A stretch of 64,000 nucleotides of DNA from Aeromonas rivipollensis (lineage in GTDB: Bacteria > Pseudomonadota > Gammaproteobacteria > Enterobacterales > Aeromonadaceae), in the NCBI RefSeq assembly GCF_037811135.1, contig NZ_CP149130.1, forward strand, positions 3,034,501-3,098,500. The letters run 5' to 3'. The notes under the pieces are model-generated. The model worked only from the letters and a program-made list of their open reading frames with translations, was not told the origin of the DNA and made no database searches. A program made the position numbers and the translations under genes. This document shows positions 51,864 through 59,624 of this stretch, piece by piece (position 1 is the first letter of the stretch; each line of letters starts with the position of its first letter).

Positions 51864-53513
51864 TCAGACGCCGGCCTTGGCCAGGGCTGCTGAGACTATC
51901 TGCTGGGCCTCCTGCTGAATGAGGTCCAGGTGCGCCTCACCCTTGAAGCTCTCCATGTAGATCTTGTAGATGGACTCGGTGCCCGAGGGGCGCGCCGCGA
52001 ACCAGCCGTTCTCGGTCACCACTTTCAGGCCACCGATGGCAGCGTTGTTGCCGGGCGCCTTGGTCAGCTTGGCGATGATGGGCTCACCGGCCAGGGTCGA
52101 GGCTTCCACCAGCGCCGGATCCAGCTTGGAGAGCACCGCCTTCTGCGCGCTGTTGGCGGGAGCGTCGATGCGGCGGTAGCTGGAGCGACCGAACTTGGCT
52201 TCCAGGGCATCGTAGTGGGCCTGGGGATCCTTGCCGGTCACGGCCAGGATCTCGGCGGCCAGCAGCGCCAGGATGAAGCCATCCTTGTCGGTGGTCCAGA
52301 CGGTGCCGTCCTTGCGCAGGAAGGAGGCGCCCGCGCTCTCCTCGCCGCCAAAGCCGAACTCGCCACTGTAGAGGCCATCCACGAACCACTTGAAGCCAAC
52401 CGGCACCTCTTTCAGGGTGCGGCCTATCTCGCCGGCGACCCGGTCGATCATGGAAGAGGAGACCAGCGTCTTGCCGACGGCAGCCGTTTTGGGCCAGCCG
52501 GTCCTGTGGGTGAACAGATACTGGATGGCCACCGCCAGGTAGTGGTTCGGGTTCATCAGACCCGCCTTGGTGACGATGCCGTGACGGTCGTAGTCGGGGT
52601 CGTTGCCAAGGGCGATGTCGAACTTGTCTTTCAGGGCAATCAGGCCCGCCATGGCGAAGGGGCTGGAGCAGTCCATCCGGATCTTGCCGTCTTTATCCAG
52701 GGTCATGAAGGAGAAGGTCGGATCGACGCGATAGTTGACCACCTCGATGTCCAGATCGTAGCGCTTGGCGATCACGTCCCAATAGGCCACGCCGGAGCCG
52801 CCGAGCGGGTCCACCCCTATCTTGATGCCGGCCCGCTTGATGGCGGCCAGATCCAGCACCTTCTCGAGATCATCCACATAGGGGGTGACATAGTCGTGTT
52901 CGACCACGAACTCACTGGCCAGGGCCTCGGCGAACGGCATCCGCTTCACGCCGGCCAGACCGGCTTCCAGAATGGCGTTGGCTCTGTCTTCCACCCACTT
53001 GGTGATCTCCCCTTCGGCAGGACCGCCGTGGGGGGGGTTGTACTTGAAGCCACCGTCTTCCGGCGGGTTGTGGGACGGGGTGATCACCACGCCGTCCGCC
53101 AGAGCAGCAGGCTTGCTGGCGTTGTGACGCAGGATGGCGTGGGAGATGACCGGGGTCGGCGTGAAGCCGAGACCAGCCTGGATGCGTGTCTCGACGCCAT
53201 TGGCCGCCAGCACTTCCACCGCGCTGGAGAAGGCGGATTCAGAGAGGGCGTGAGTGTCCATGCCCACAAACAGCGGGCCCGTGATGCCGGCCTGCTGGCG
53301 ATACTCCACCAGCGCCTGGGTCACCGCCAGGATATGGGATTCGGTGAAGGCGTTGTGCAGGGCGCTGCCCCGGTGGCCGGAGGTGCCGAAGGCTACCCGC
53401 TGCTCGGGGCGGCTCATGTCCGGCTTGTTGAGGTAGTAGGCGCTGACCAGACGGGGAATGTTGGTCAGATCGCTTAAACGGGCCGGCTGACCGGCGTGGG
53501 GATGCTGTGCCAT
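51864..53513 (-). CDS. pgm: Phosphoglucomutase (alpha-D-glucose phosphate specific)
   Basis: Interconverts glucose 1-phosphate and glucose 6-phosphate. It has 549 residues (E. coli 546). The phosphoserine loop is [21 protein letters not shown] and the metal loop is [13 protein letters not shown]. The sugar-binding loop [12 protein letters not shown] and the phosphate-binding [13 protein letters not shown] are intact. It lies downstream of seqA on the same strand with a 54-bp gap, the seqA-pgm order known in enterics. Confidence 0.97.
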   Translation of the reverse strand: MAQHPHAGQPARLSDLTNIPRLVSAYYLNKPDMSRPEQRVAFGTSGHRGSALHNAFTESHILAVTQALVEYRQQAGITGPLFVGMDTHALSESAFSSAVEVLAANGVETRIQAGLGFTPTPVISHAILRHNASKPAALADGVVITPSHNPPEDGGFKYNPPHGGPAEGEITKWVEDRANAILEAGLAGVKRMPFAEALASEFVVEHDYVTPYVDDLEKVLDLAAIKRAGIKIGVDPLGGSGVAYWDVIAKRYDLDIEVVNYRVDPTFSFMTLDKDGKIRMDCSSPFAMAGLIALKDKFDIALGNDPDYDRHGIVTKAGLMNPNHYLAVAIQYLFTHRTGWPKTAAVGKTLVSSSMIDRVAGEIGRTLKEVPVGFKWFVDGLYSGEFGFGGEESAGASFLRKDGTVWTTDKDGFILALLAAEILAVTGKDPQAHYDALEAKFGRSSYRRIDAPANSAQKAVLSKLDPALVEASTLAGEPIIAKLTKAPGNNAAIGGLKVVTENGWFAARPSGTESIYKIYMESFKGEAHLDLIQQEAQQIVSAALAKAGV

Positions 53514-53567
53514 GGCGTTTTCCTTGAGCAGAAGCCTTGCCCGGCAAGGCCTTGAGTCGTTGATGCG

Positions 53568-54074
53568 TTAAACGGTACCGCACACCCGAGCCGTCAGAGC
53601 CTCGTCATAACCCATGCTGGTCATCAGCTGGGCCACCATGTTCTGCTTGCGACTGGTGTTGGTGTTGGTGATGACCCAGAACGGGGTATCCGGCACCTGC
53701 TTGGGCTTGGTGGTGCTGCCACTGGCACGCAGCGCCTCGGGATCCCGCGAGAAATAGACGCGCTTGCGCCCCTTGATCTCGGTCGCCTGAGTGAAGCTCT
53801 CCGGGTTGTCCCGGTACAGGGTGCTGAGCACCAGCATGAAGCGGTTGATGGACTTCTCTTCTTTTTGCAGCTCGCCGGAATCGAGCAGGGCTTCCAGTCC
53901 CATGGCATCGGCCAGGGGCTGAGGCTGGGCCACAGGCGCGGCCGGCACTGTCGTCCCCGCCTTGACGGGTTGTTCCAGCAGACGGCGCAGGATATCGGAA
54001 GCACTCTCGCCGATGTGCCGGGTCTGGCTGGCGATAAAGAAGTAGAGATCGTCATCAAGCTCGATGGTTTTCAT
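53568..54074 (-). CDS. seqA: SeqA, negative modulator of replication initiation
   Basis: Binds hemimethylated GATC sites and sequesters the origin. It has 168 residues (E. coli 181). The N-terminal oligomerisation part is [33 protein letters not shown]. The C-terminal DNA-binding domain has [14 protein letters not shown] and the [11 protein letters not shown] loop that contacts methyl-adenine. The start at 54074 matches the family. The linker is shorter than in E. coli. It is divergent from ybfF. Confidence 0.95.
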   Translation of the reverse strand: MKTIELDDDLYFFIASQTRHIGESASDILRRLLEQPVKAGTTVPAAPVAQPQPLADAMGLEALLDSGELQKEEKSINRFMLVLSTLYRDNPESFTQATEIKGRKRVYFSRDPEALRASGSTTKPKQVPDTPFWVITNTNTSRKQNMVAQLMTSMGYDEALTARVCGTV

Positions 54075-54344
54075 AGGGATGCGCTGGACTCGTCGAAATT
54101 CGGATGCGGCGATTATACATAGGCAGACCCGGCAGCCCAAGGGAGCGGCTGGCAGATGTGCATGAATCTCGGTGAGAATACGGCATAATGGCGGGCCAAG
54201 TGTGTGATCCCCCGCACTGATAGCCGATCCCGGGCCGTTTTTTTGGAAAAAAACCACAAAAAAATGTCCCCCGAGGAATGAAATCCTTTTCTTTCAGTGT
54301 GTTAAAAATCTGGCGAAACAGCCCACGACCGACAAGGTGTCATT

Positions 54345-55127
54345 TTGCAACAAAACTCATTATTGAATTTCAAGGATCAGGGACAAGGCCCTGTCGTCGT
54401 GCTGATCCACGGCCTGTTCGGCAGCCTGGACAACCTCGGCCTGCTGGCCCGCCCCCTGAGCGAACAGTACAGGGTCATCAGCGTCGATCTGCGCAACCAC
54501 GGTGCCTCCTTTCACTCGGATGAGATGAGCTACCCGCAGCAGGGGGCGGATGTGATCGCCCTGCTGGATCACCTGGCGCTGGACAAGGTGGCCCTGGTCG
54601 GTCACTCCATGGGGGGCAAGGTCGCCATGCAGGTCGCCAAGCAGGCCCCTGCCCGGGTCGACCGGCTGGTGGTGGCCGACATAGCCCCTGTGGCCTATCC
54701 CCATGCCCGCCACCAGAATGTGTTCGCCGGACTCAACGCCACGCTGGCCAATCCCCCCCAGAGCCGTGCCGAGGCCGAGGCCCTGCTGGCCCAATACGTC
54801 GAGATCCCCGGGGTGCGCCAGTTCCTGCTCAAATCCTTCGCCAAAACCGAGGCGGGCTGGGCCTGGCGCTTCAATGTGCCGGCCCTTGAGCGCAACTACG
54901 CCAATATCATGGGCTGGCCCGACGACCAGACCCGCTTCGAGGGGCCGACCCTGTTCATCAAGGGGGGGGATTCCGACTATGTGCAGCCTCAATATACCGA
55001 GACAGTGATGGCACAATTCCCGGCCGCCAAGGCCCGCGTCATCGCCGGAACCGGCCACTGGCTGCACGCCGAAAAGCCGGTTTTGTTCAACAAACTGGTT
55101 GTGGATTTCCTGTCGACAGGCGGTTAA
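54345..55127 (+). CDS. ybfF: Alpha/beta-hydrolase esterase, YbfF type (TTG start)
   Basis: Protein of 260 residues. It has oxyanion motif LIHGLFGSLDNLGLLA, nucleophile elbow VGHSMGGK, and catalytic His in TGHWLHAEKP. YbfF is known to cleave acyl-CoA and palmitoyl esters. The apparent start is TTG at 54345, with AAGGTG five bases upstream; a TTG six codons later is an alternative. It is divergent from seqA, as in E. coli. Confidence 0.92.
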   Translation: MQQNSLLNFKDQGQGPVVVLIHGLFGSLDNLGLLARPLSEQYRVISVDLRNHGASFHSDEMSYPQQGADVIALLDHLALDKVALVGHSMGGKVAMQVAKQAPARVDRLVVADIAPVAYPHARHQNVFAGLNATLANPPQSRAEAEALLAQYVEIPGVRQFLLKSFAKTEAGWAWRFNVPALERNYANIMGWPDDQTRFEGPTLFIKGGDSDYVQPQYTETVMAQFPAAKARVIAGTGHWLHAEKPVLFNKLVVDFLSTGG

Positions 55128-55182
55128 CAGTTTCAAATCCTTTGTGATATAGTGCGCCCGTCATAAGGAGTGCGCGCAATCC

Positions 55183-55404
55183 ATGCTGAATGAACATATC
55201 GATCTGATCGAGAGTCTGGGCCTGAAGCTGTTCTTCGTGGCCATCTTCCTGCTGATTGGTCTGGCCATTCAAGACGTGCTCAAACGCGGCAACGTGCCCC
55301 GTTTCGGCCGCTTTATCGTCTGGCTGGTTCTGTTTCTGGGTTGCGCGGGTTTTGTCGCCAAGGGGCTGATCGAAATGGGCTGGGAAGGCTCTGGGATCGG
55401 CTAA
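55183..55404 (+). CDS. DUF2788 small membrane protein
   Basis: Protein of 73 residues with two hydrophobic helices (about 10-27 and 42-62), matching the DUF2788 family of gammaproteobacteria. AAGGAG lies upstream of the ATG. It sits between ybfF and ybfE. The function is unknown. Confidence 0.8.
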   Translation: MLNEHIDLIESLGLKLFFVAIFLLIGLAIQDVLKRGNVPRFGRFIVWLVLFLGCAGFVAKGLIEMGWEGSGIG

Positions 55405-55424
55405 CTACTTTTCATCTGTGATGT

Positions 55425-55721
55425 ATGGCCAAACAGCAAACTGATCGAACAACACTGGATCTGTTCGCAACTGAGAAGCGCCCCGGCAGGCCAAAGACCA
55501 ATCCACTCCCCCGTGAGACCCAGCTCAAGATCAACAAGCGCAACCAGCTCAAGCGCGATCGGGAGAACGGCCTGAAGCGGGTCGAGTTAAAGGTGGAGGC
55601 CGAATTGCTGGAGCGCCTGAACCAACTTGCGCTACAACAGAACGTCAGCCGAGCCGAGCTGATCCAATCTATCCTGAAGCAACAGATTGAGTCTGCGCAT
55701 GCAGCAGGCATCGCAATCTGA
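55425..55721 (+). CDS. ybfE: YbfE, small ribbon-helix-helix-like protein (LexA-regulated family)
   Basis: Protein of 98 residues. The N-terminal half is basic and disordered (RPGRPKTNPLPRETQLKINKRNQLKRDRENGLKRVELKVE), and the C-terminal half carries a ribbon-helix-helix-like helix pair (ELLERLNQLALQQNVSRAELIQSIL). E. coli YbfE is reported as LexA-regulated, but I found no LexA box (CTG-N10-CAG) here. It is 38 bp before fldA. Confidence 0.85.
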   Translation: MAKQQTDRTTLDLFATEKRPGRPKTNPLPRETQLKINKRNQLKRDRENGLKRVELKVEAELLERLNQLALQQNVSRAELIQSILKQQIESAHAAGIAI

Positions 55722-55759
55722 ACCGTTAAGCATTAACCAGATACGGGTAACTAAACACT

Positions 55760-56284
55760 ATGGCTAGTGTAGGTCTGTTTTTCGGCAGCGATACCGGTAA
55801 TACCGAAGCTGTCGCCAAGATGATCCAGAAAGAACTGGGCAAACAACTGATTGAAGTCCGTGACATTGCCAAGAGCAGCAAGGCCGACATCGACAGCTTC
55901 GATCTGCTGATGTTCGGTATCCCGACTTGGTACTACGGCGAAGCCCAGGCCGATTGGGATGACTTCTTCCCAGAGCTCGAAGAGATCGACTTCAACAACA
56001 AGCTGGTCGCCATCTTCGGCTGCGGCGATCAGGAAGACTATTCCGAATATTTCCTCGACGCCATGGGCACCCTGCGTGACATCGTCGAAGCCAAGGGTGC
56101 CATCATCATCGGCCACTGGCCAACCGCGAGCTACGAGTTCGAGGCCTCCAAGGCACTGGTGGATGACAAGCACTTCGTCGGTCTGGGGATCGATGAGGAT
56201 CGCCAGCCGGAGCTGACCGCCGAGCGCGTCAAGGGCTGGTGCAAGCAGTTGCACGAAGAGATGTGTCTGAGCGAGCTGGAGTGA
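55760..56284 (+). CDS. fldA: Flavodoxin 1
   Basis: Low-potential FMN electron carrier of 174 residues (E. coli 176). The phosphate loop SDTGNTEAVAKMI, FMN stacking regions IPTWYYGEAQADW and CGDQEDYSEYFLDAMG are as in FldA. It is essential in E. coli for isoprenoid and methionine synthase chemistry. A terminator follows. Confidence 0.97.
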   Translation: MASVGLFFGSDTGNTEAVAKMIQKELGKQLIEVRDIAKSSKADIDSFDLLMFGIPTWYYGEAQADWDDFFPELEEIDFNNKLVAIFGCGDQEDYSEYFLDAMGTLRDIVEAKGAIIIGHWPTASYEFEASKALVDDKHFVGLGIDEDRQPELTAERVKGWCKQLHEEMCLSELE

Positions 56285-56298
56285 TCTCCCTCCTCTGA

Positions 56299-56330
56299 CA
56301 ACAAGGGCCCCGCTGGGGCCCTTGTTGTTT
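56299..56330. terminator. Intrinsic terminator of fldA
   Basis: AACAAGGGCCCC-GCT-GGGGCCCTTGTT is a twelve-pair stem followed by GTTT, 15 bp after the stop. Confidence 0.88.
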
Positions 56331-56840
56331 CTACTCCTTCGTGGCTGGCGCTGCCTGGGCCGGCGTTCTATGTTCCGGCTTGGGTTTCACATACAGGGTG
56401 CGCCTGACCTGGGCCACCAGCTCTCCCCGCTTGTCCTGCACCTGCACCTCGAACTCGGGGAAATGCTTGTTGCCCCCCTCGGTCGCCGCCACTATGGATG
56501 CCAGCTTGGCGTCGGTCAGGTTGAACTCCGCCACCAGCAACCCCTTGCCAGGCTTGATGAAATTGATGCTGCCCGCCTTGTCCCAGACGTAATAACGGTT
56601 CTTGAAATGGCCCATCAGCATCAGCGGATAGATGGGATCCGTCATGGCAAACATGCTGCCGCCGAACTGGGTCCGGTTGGCATTCTTGTTCCACCAGCGG
56701 GACTTGAGGGTGACCCGACAGAAACGAAAATCGGGGCTCAATGTTTCTATCTTGATGCCCGCACCCCAGAACGGGGGCCAGGCGTTGAGGGCGTGGCGCA
56801 CCCAGGCCGCGTTGCCAAAAAGCCAATCCATGGATCTCAT
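56331..56840 (-). CDS. DUF4442 hotdog-fold protein (putative thioesterase)
   Basis: Protein of 169 residues (or 166 from the ATG at 56831). The DUF4442 pattern includes CRVTLKSRWWNKNANRTQFGGSMFAMTDPIYPLMLMGHF and KAGSINFIKPGKGLLVAEF. The hotdog fold suggests thioesterase activity on unknown acyl substrates. It is inserted between fldA and fur, pointing the opposite way. Confidence 0.82.
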   Translation of the reverse strand: MRSMDWLFGNAAWVRHALNAWPPFWGAGIKIETLSPDFRFCRVTLKSRWWNKNANRTQFGGSMFAMTDPIYPLMLMGHFKNRYYVWDKAGSINFIKPGKGLLVAEFNLTDAKLASIVAATEGGNKHFPEFEVQVQDKRGELVAQVRRTLYVKPKPEHRTPAQAAPATKE

Positions 56841-56985
56841 CCGACCAGACTATAGAGAAGTGACATAGTATCAACATTCCCTCGCGGAGCAAGCCCGGTC
56901 CGGGTCGGCCAGATTAATCTTCCACGGGGGATAAATGTGCTAAACCCCTTGAATTACTGGGTTTATTTTTGACTTGGCTACGACC

Positions 56986-56991
56986 TATAAT
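56986..56991 (+). promoter_or_regulatory. -10 box upstream of fur
   Basis: A perfect TATAAT lies 84 bp before the fur ATG. No confident -35 or Fur box could be assigned. Confidence 0.4.
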
Positions 56992-57075
56992 GTCAGGCCA
57001 TACGAGTTCGTGGTTGCCATTCCTTCGGCAGTCAATCAGAATAACCACACCTTCGAGAATGCGAATAAATAGAAT

Positions 57076-57504
57076 ATGGCAGACAACAACCAAGCGTTAA
57101 AAAAGGCCGGGCTCAAGATCACCTTGCCCCGCGTCAAGATCCTGGAAATCCTGCAACAGCCGGACTGCCAGCACACCAGTGCGGAAGATCTGTACAAACG
57201 GCTGATCGACCAGGGTGAGGAGATTGGTCTCGCTACCGTCTATCGCGTTCTCAACCAGTTTGATGATGCCGGTATCGTCACCCGTCACCACTTCGAAGGT
57301 GGCAAGTCGGTGTTCGAGCTGGCGACCCAGGAACATCACGACCACCTGGTATGCCTCGATTGTGGCAAGGTGATCGAGTTCTCCGACGAGGTGATCGAGC
57401 AGCGTCAGCGCGATATCGCCAAACACCACAACATTCGCCTGACCAACCACAGCCTCTATCTGTATGGTCATTGCGCGAACGGTGACTGCAAACACGACGA
57501 ATAA
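57076..57504 (+). CDS. fur: Ferric uptake regulator Fur
   Basis: Fe(II)-dependent repressor of 142 residues. The winged helix region includes AGLKITLPRVKILEIL and GLATVYRVLNQFDDAGIV. Metal sites are HHFEGGKSVFEL, HHDHLVCLDCGK and the C-terminal HCANGDC. It follows fldA as in E. coli, with the DUF4442 gene between. Confidence 0.97.
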   Translation: MADNNQALKKAGLKITLPRVKILEILQQPDCQHTSAEDLYKRLIDQGEEIGLATVYRVLNQFDDAGIVTRHHFEGGKSVFELATQEHHDHLVCLDCGKVIEFSDEVIEQRQRDIAKHHNIRLTNHSLYLYGHCANGDCKHDE

Positions 57505-57528
57505 CGCCGGCGGCCGCGAGCAGCCATG

Positions 57529-57556
57529 AAAAAGCCAGCATCACGCTGGCTTTTTT
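57529..57556. terminator. Intrinsic terminator between fur and glnS
   Basis: AAAAAGCCAGC-ATCAC-GCTGGCTTTTTTT forms a perfect stem, usable on both strands between convergent genes. Confidence 0.9.
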
Positions 57557-57621
57557 TGTGTCCGCAATCCGGACCAGAGTGGCAGGGTCTCCCCTGCCCT
57601 CTTCTTGTCAGACCGCAGCGA

Positions 57622-59283
57622 TCAGGCCTCGGCCTTGCCCCAGACGTCGCGCAGGGCCACGGTGCGGTTGAACACCAGCTGCTCCGGGCTGGAGAGCTTG
57701 TTGTCGGCGCAAAAATACCCTTCACGCTCGAACTGATAGGCAAACTCCGGCTTGGCGTCCTTGAGGGAAACCTCGACCCGGGCACCGGCGATGATCACCA
57801 GGGAATCCGGGTTGAGCGCCGCCTCGAAGTCGTCCTCGGCACCGGGGTTCGGCATCTTGAACAGACGATCGTAGAGACGGATCTCGGCAGGCAGAGACTG
57901 AGTGGCGCTGACCCAATGGATCACCCCCTTCACCTTGCGGCCATCGGCCGGATCCTTGCCCAGGGTCTCGGGATCGTAGGAGCAGTAGATGCAGGTGACC
58001 TTGCCGTCCGCATCCTTCTCGACTCGCTCGGCCTTGATGACGTAGGCATTGCGCAGACGCACTTCCTTGCCCAGCACCAGACGCTTGAACTGCTTGTTCG
58101 CTTCCTCTTTGAAGTCCGCCTCGTCGATGAAGATCTCGCGGGTGAAGGGAAGTGTACGGCTGCCCATCTCCGGCTTGTTCGGGTGAGCCGGTGCGGTCAG
58201 CACCTCGTCGGCGGCCAGGTTCTCGATGACCACTTTCACCGGGTGCAGCACCGCCATGGCACGGGGGGCATTCTCGTTGAGATCGTCACGGATGCAGGCT
58301 TCCAGCATGCTCATCTCGACGATGTTGTCCTGCTTGGTCACGCCGATGCGCTGGCAGAACTCGCGGATGGAGGCCGGCGTGTAACCGCGGCGACGCAGCC
58401 CGGAGACGGTCAGCATGCGCGGATCGTCCCAACCGCTGACGTGCCCCTCGGTCACCAGCAGGTTCAGCTTGCGCTTGGACATGACGGTGTATTCGAGGTT
58501 CAGACGGGAGAACTCGTACTGACGGGGGTGGCAGTCGATGCTGATGTTGTCCAGCACCCAGTCATACAGGCGGCGGTTGTCCTGGAACTCCAGGGTGCAC
58601 AGGGAGTGGGTGATCCCCTCCAGGGCGTCCGAGATGCAGTGGGTGAAGTCATACATGGGGTAGATGCACCACTCGTCACCGGTCTGGTGATGGTGGGCAA
58701 ACTTGATGCGATAGATGACGGGATCCCGCATCACCATGAAGGGGGACGCCATGTCGATCTTGGCGCGCAGGCAGGCGCTGCCCTCGGCCATTTCGCCGTT
58801 CTTCATCTTGGCGAACAGGGCCAGGTTCTCTTCCACGCTGCGATCGCGGAACGGGCTGTTCTTGCCAGGGGCAGTCAGGGTGCCGCGGTATTCGCGCATC
58901 TGCTCGGGGGAGAGCTCGTCCACGTAGGCCAGACCCTTCTCGATGAGCTCGATGGCATAGCCGTGAAGCTTGTGGAAATAGTCGGAGGAGTAGCAGATCT
59001 CGCCGCTCCACTGGAAGCCGAGCCACTGCACGTCCTGCTTGATGGACTCCACGAACTCGATGTCTTCCTTCGCCGGGTTGGTGTCATCGAAGCGCAGGTT
59101 GCACTGGCCCTGATAGTCGCGGGCGATGCCGAAGTTCAGGCAGATGGACTTGGCGTGACCGATATGGAGATAACCGTTCGGCTCCGGCGGGAAACGGGTA
59201 TGCACGTGGTTGTGCTTACCGCTGGCCAGATCTTCATCGATGATCTGACGGATAAAGTTGGTTGGGCTGCTCGCCTCGCTCAT
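57622..59283 (-). CDS. glnS: Glutaminyl-tRNA synthetase
   Basis: Class I synthetase of 553 residues (E. coli 554). The HIGH motif lies in [16 protein letters not shown] and the MSK motif in [10 protein letters not shown]. The catalytic fold is followed by the anticodon-binding beta-barrels. The preceding 341-bp gap contains two terminators belonging to upstream units. Confidence 0.98.
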   Translation of the reverse strand: MSEASSPTNFIRQIIDEDLASGKHNHVHTRFPPEPNGYLHIGHAKSICLNFGIARDYQGQCNLRFDDTNPAKEDIEFVESIKQDVQWLGFQWSGEICYSSDYFHKLHGYAIELIEKGLAYVDELSPEQMREYRGTLTAPGKNSPFRDRSVEENLALFAKMKNGEMAEGSACLRAKIDMASPFMVMRDPVIYRIKFAHHHQTGDEWCIYPMYDFTHCISDALEGITHSLCTLEFQDNRRLYDWVLDNISIDCHPRQYEFSRLNLEYTVMSKRKLNLLVTEGHVSGWDDPRMLTVSGLRRRGYTPASIREFCQRIGVTKQDNIVEMSMLEACIRDDLNENAPRAMAVLHPVKVVIENLAADEVLTAPAHPNKPEMGSRTLPFTREIFIDEADFKEEANKQFKRLVLGKEVRLRNAYVIKAERVEKDADGKVTCIYCSYDPETLGKDPADGRKVKGVIHWVSATQSLPAEIRLYDRLFKMPNPGAEDDFEAALNPDSLVIIAGARVEVSLKDAKPEFAYQFEREGYFCADNKLSSPEQLVFNRTVALRDVWGKAEA

Positions 59284-59460
59284 GGCTCACCTCAAAAATG
59301 CGTCACTGGCGGAAGTTGTGCCGGTTGGCACCCTCATCACCCCGCCGTCAAGCCGGATATGATCCCTCATTACGCGCCCTGCCTCAACCTGAATTTGGCC
59401 AATCCGGGCCATTGGCGTGCTAAAAACGGGAAACAGCGGGAGCCCCTCTGAACCCTGACC

Positions 59461-59486
59461 AAAAAAAGCCCCGCACTAGGCGGGGT
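59461..59486 (-). terminator. Second intrinsic terminator in the chb-glnS gap
   Basis: On the minus strand CCCCGC-CTAGT-GCGGGG is followed by CTTTTTTT. It lies 175 bp before glnS and about 90 bp after the chb terminator. Confidence 0.85.
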
Positions 59487-59579
59487 CACAAGTGATGAAA
59501 AACAGACAATACACACACACAACAAAGGTTCACACGCACAGTCAACCTTTCCCAAATCCGATGACATATCGGCCTTGGG

Positions 59580-59606
59580 AAAGGCGGGTCTTGCGACCCG
59601 CCCTGT
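59580..59606 (-). terminator. Intrinsic terminator of the chitobiase gene
   Basis: On the minus strand GGCGGGTC-GCAA-GACCCGCC is followed by TTTCCC, about 19 bp after the chb stop. The T run is short. Confidence 0.7.
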
Positions 59607-59624
59607 GTCAGTGACGATACGCTA

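Larger units (their letters stand above)
59284..59624. other. Intergenic region, 341 bp
   Basis: Contains two minus-strand terminators (59461-59486 and 59580-59606). Between them, an imperfect hairpin (59552-59580, CCCAA/TTGGG and CCGAT/ATCGG arms) and an AC-dinucleotide stretch (about 59509-59522) look like a short transcribed element or a tandem terminator. The glnS promoter should lie in 59284-59460. Confidence 0.55.

Noticed and set aside
55380..55425. LexA box before ybfE
   Set aside because: The only CTG...CAG pair here (CTG within CTGTG to CAG within ACAGC) has 15 bases between, not 10.
59509..59522. AC dinucleotide run as a phase-variable repeat
   Set aside because: It is short, interrupted and lies in a non-coding gap, so phase variation is unlikely.
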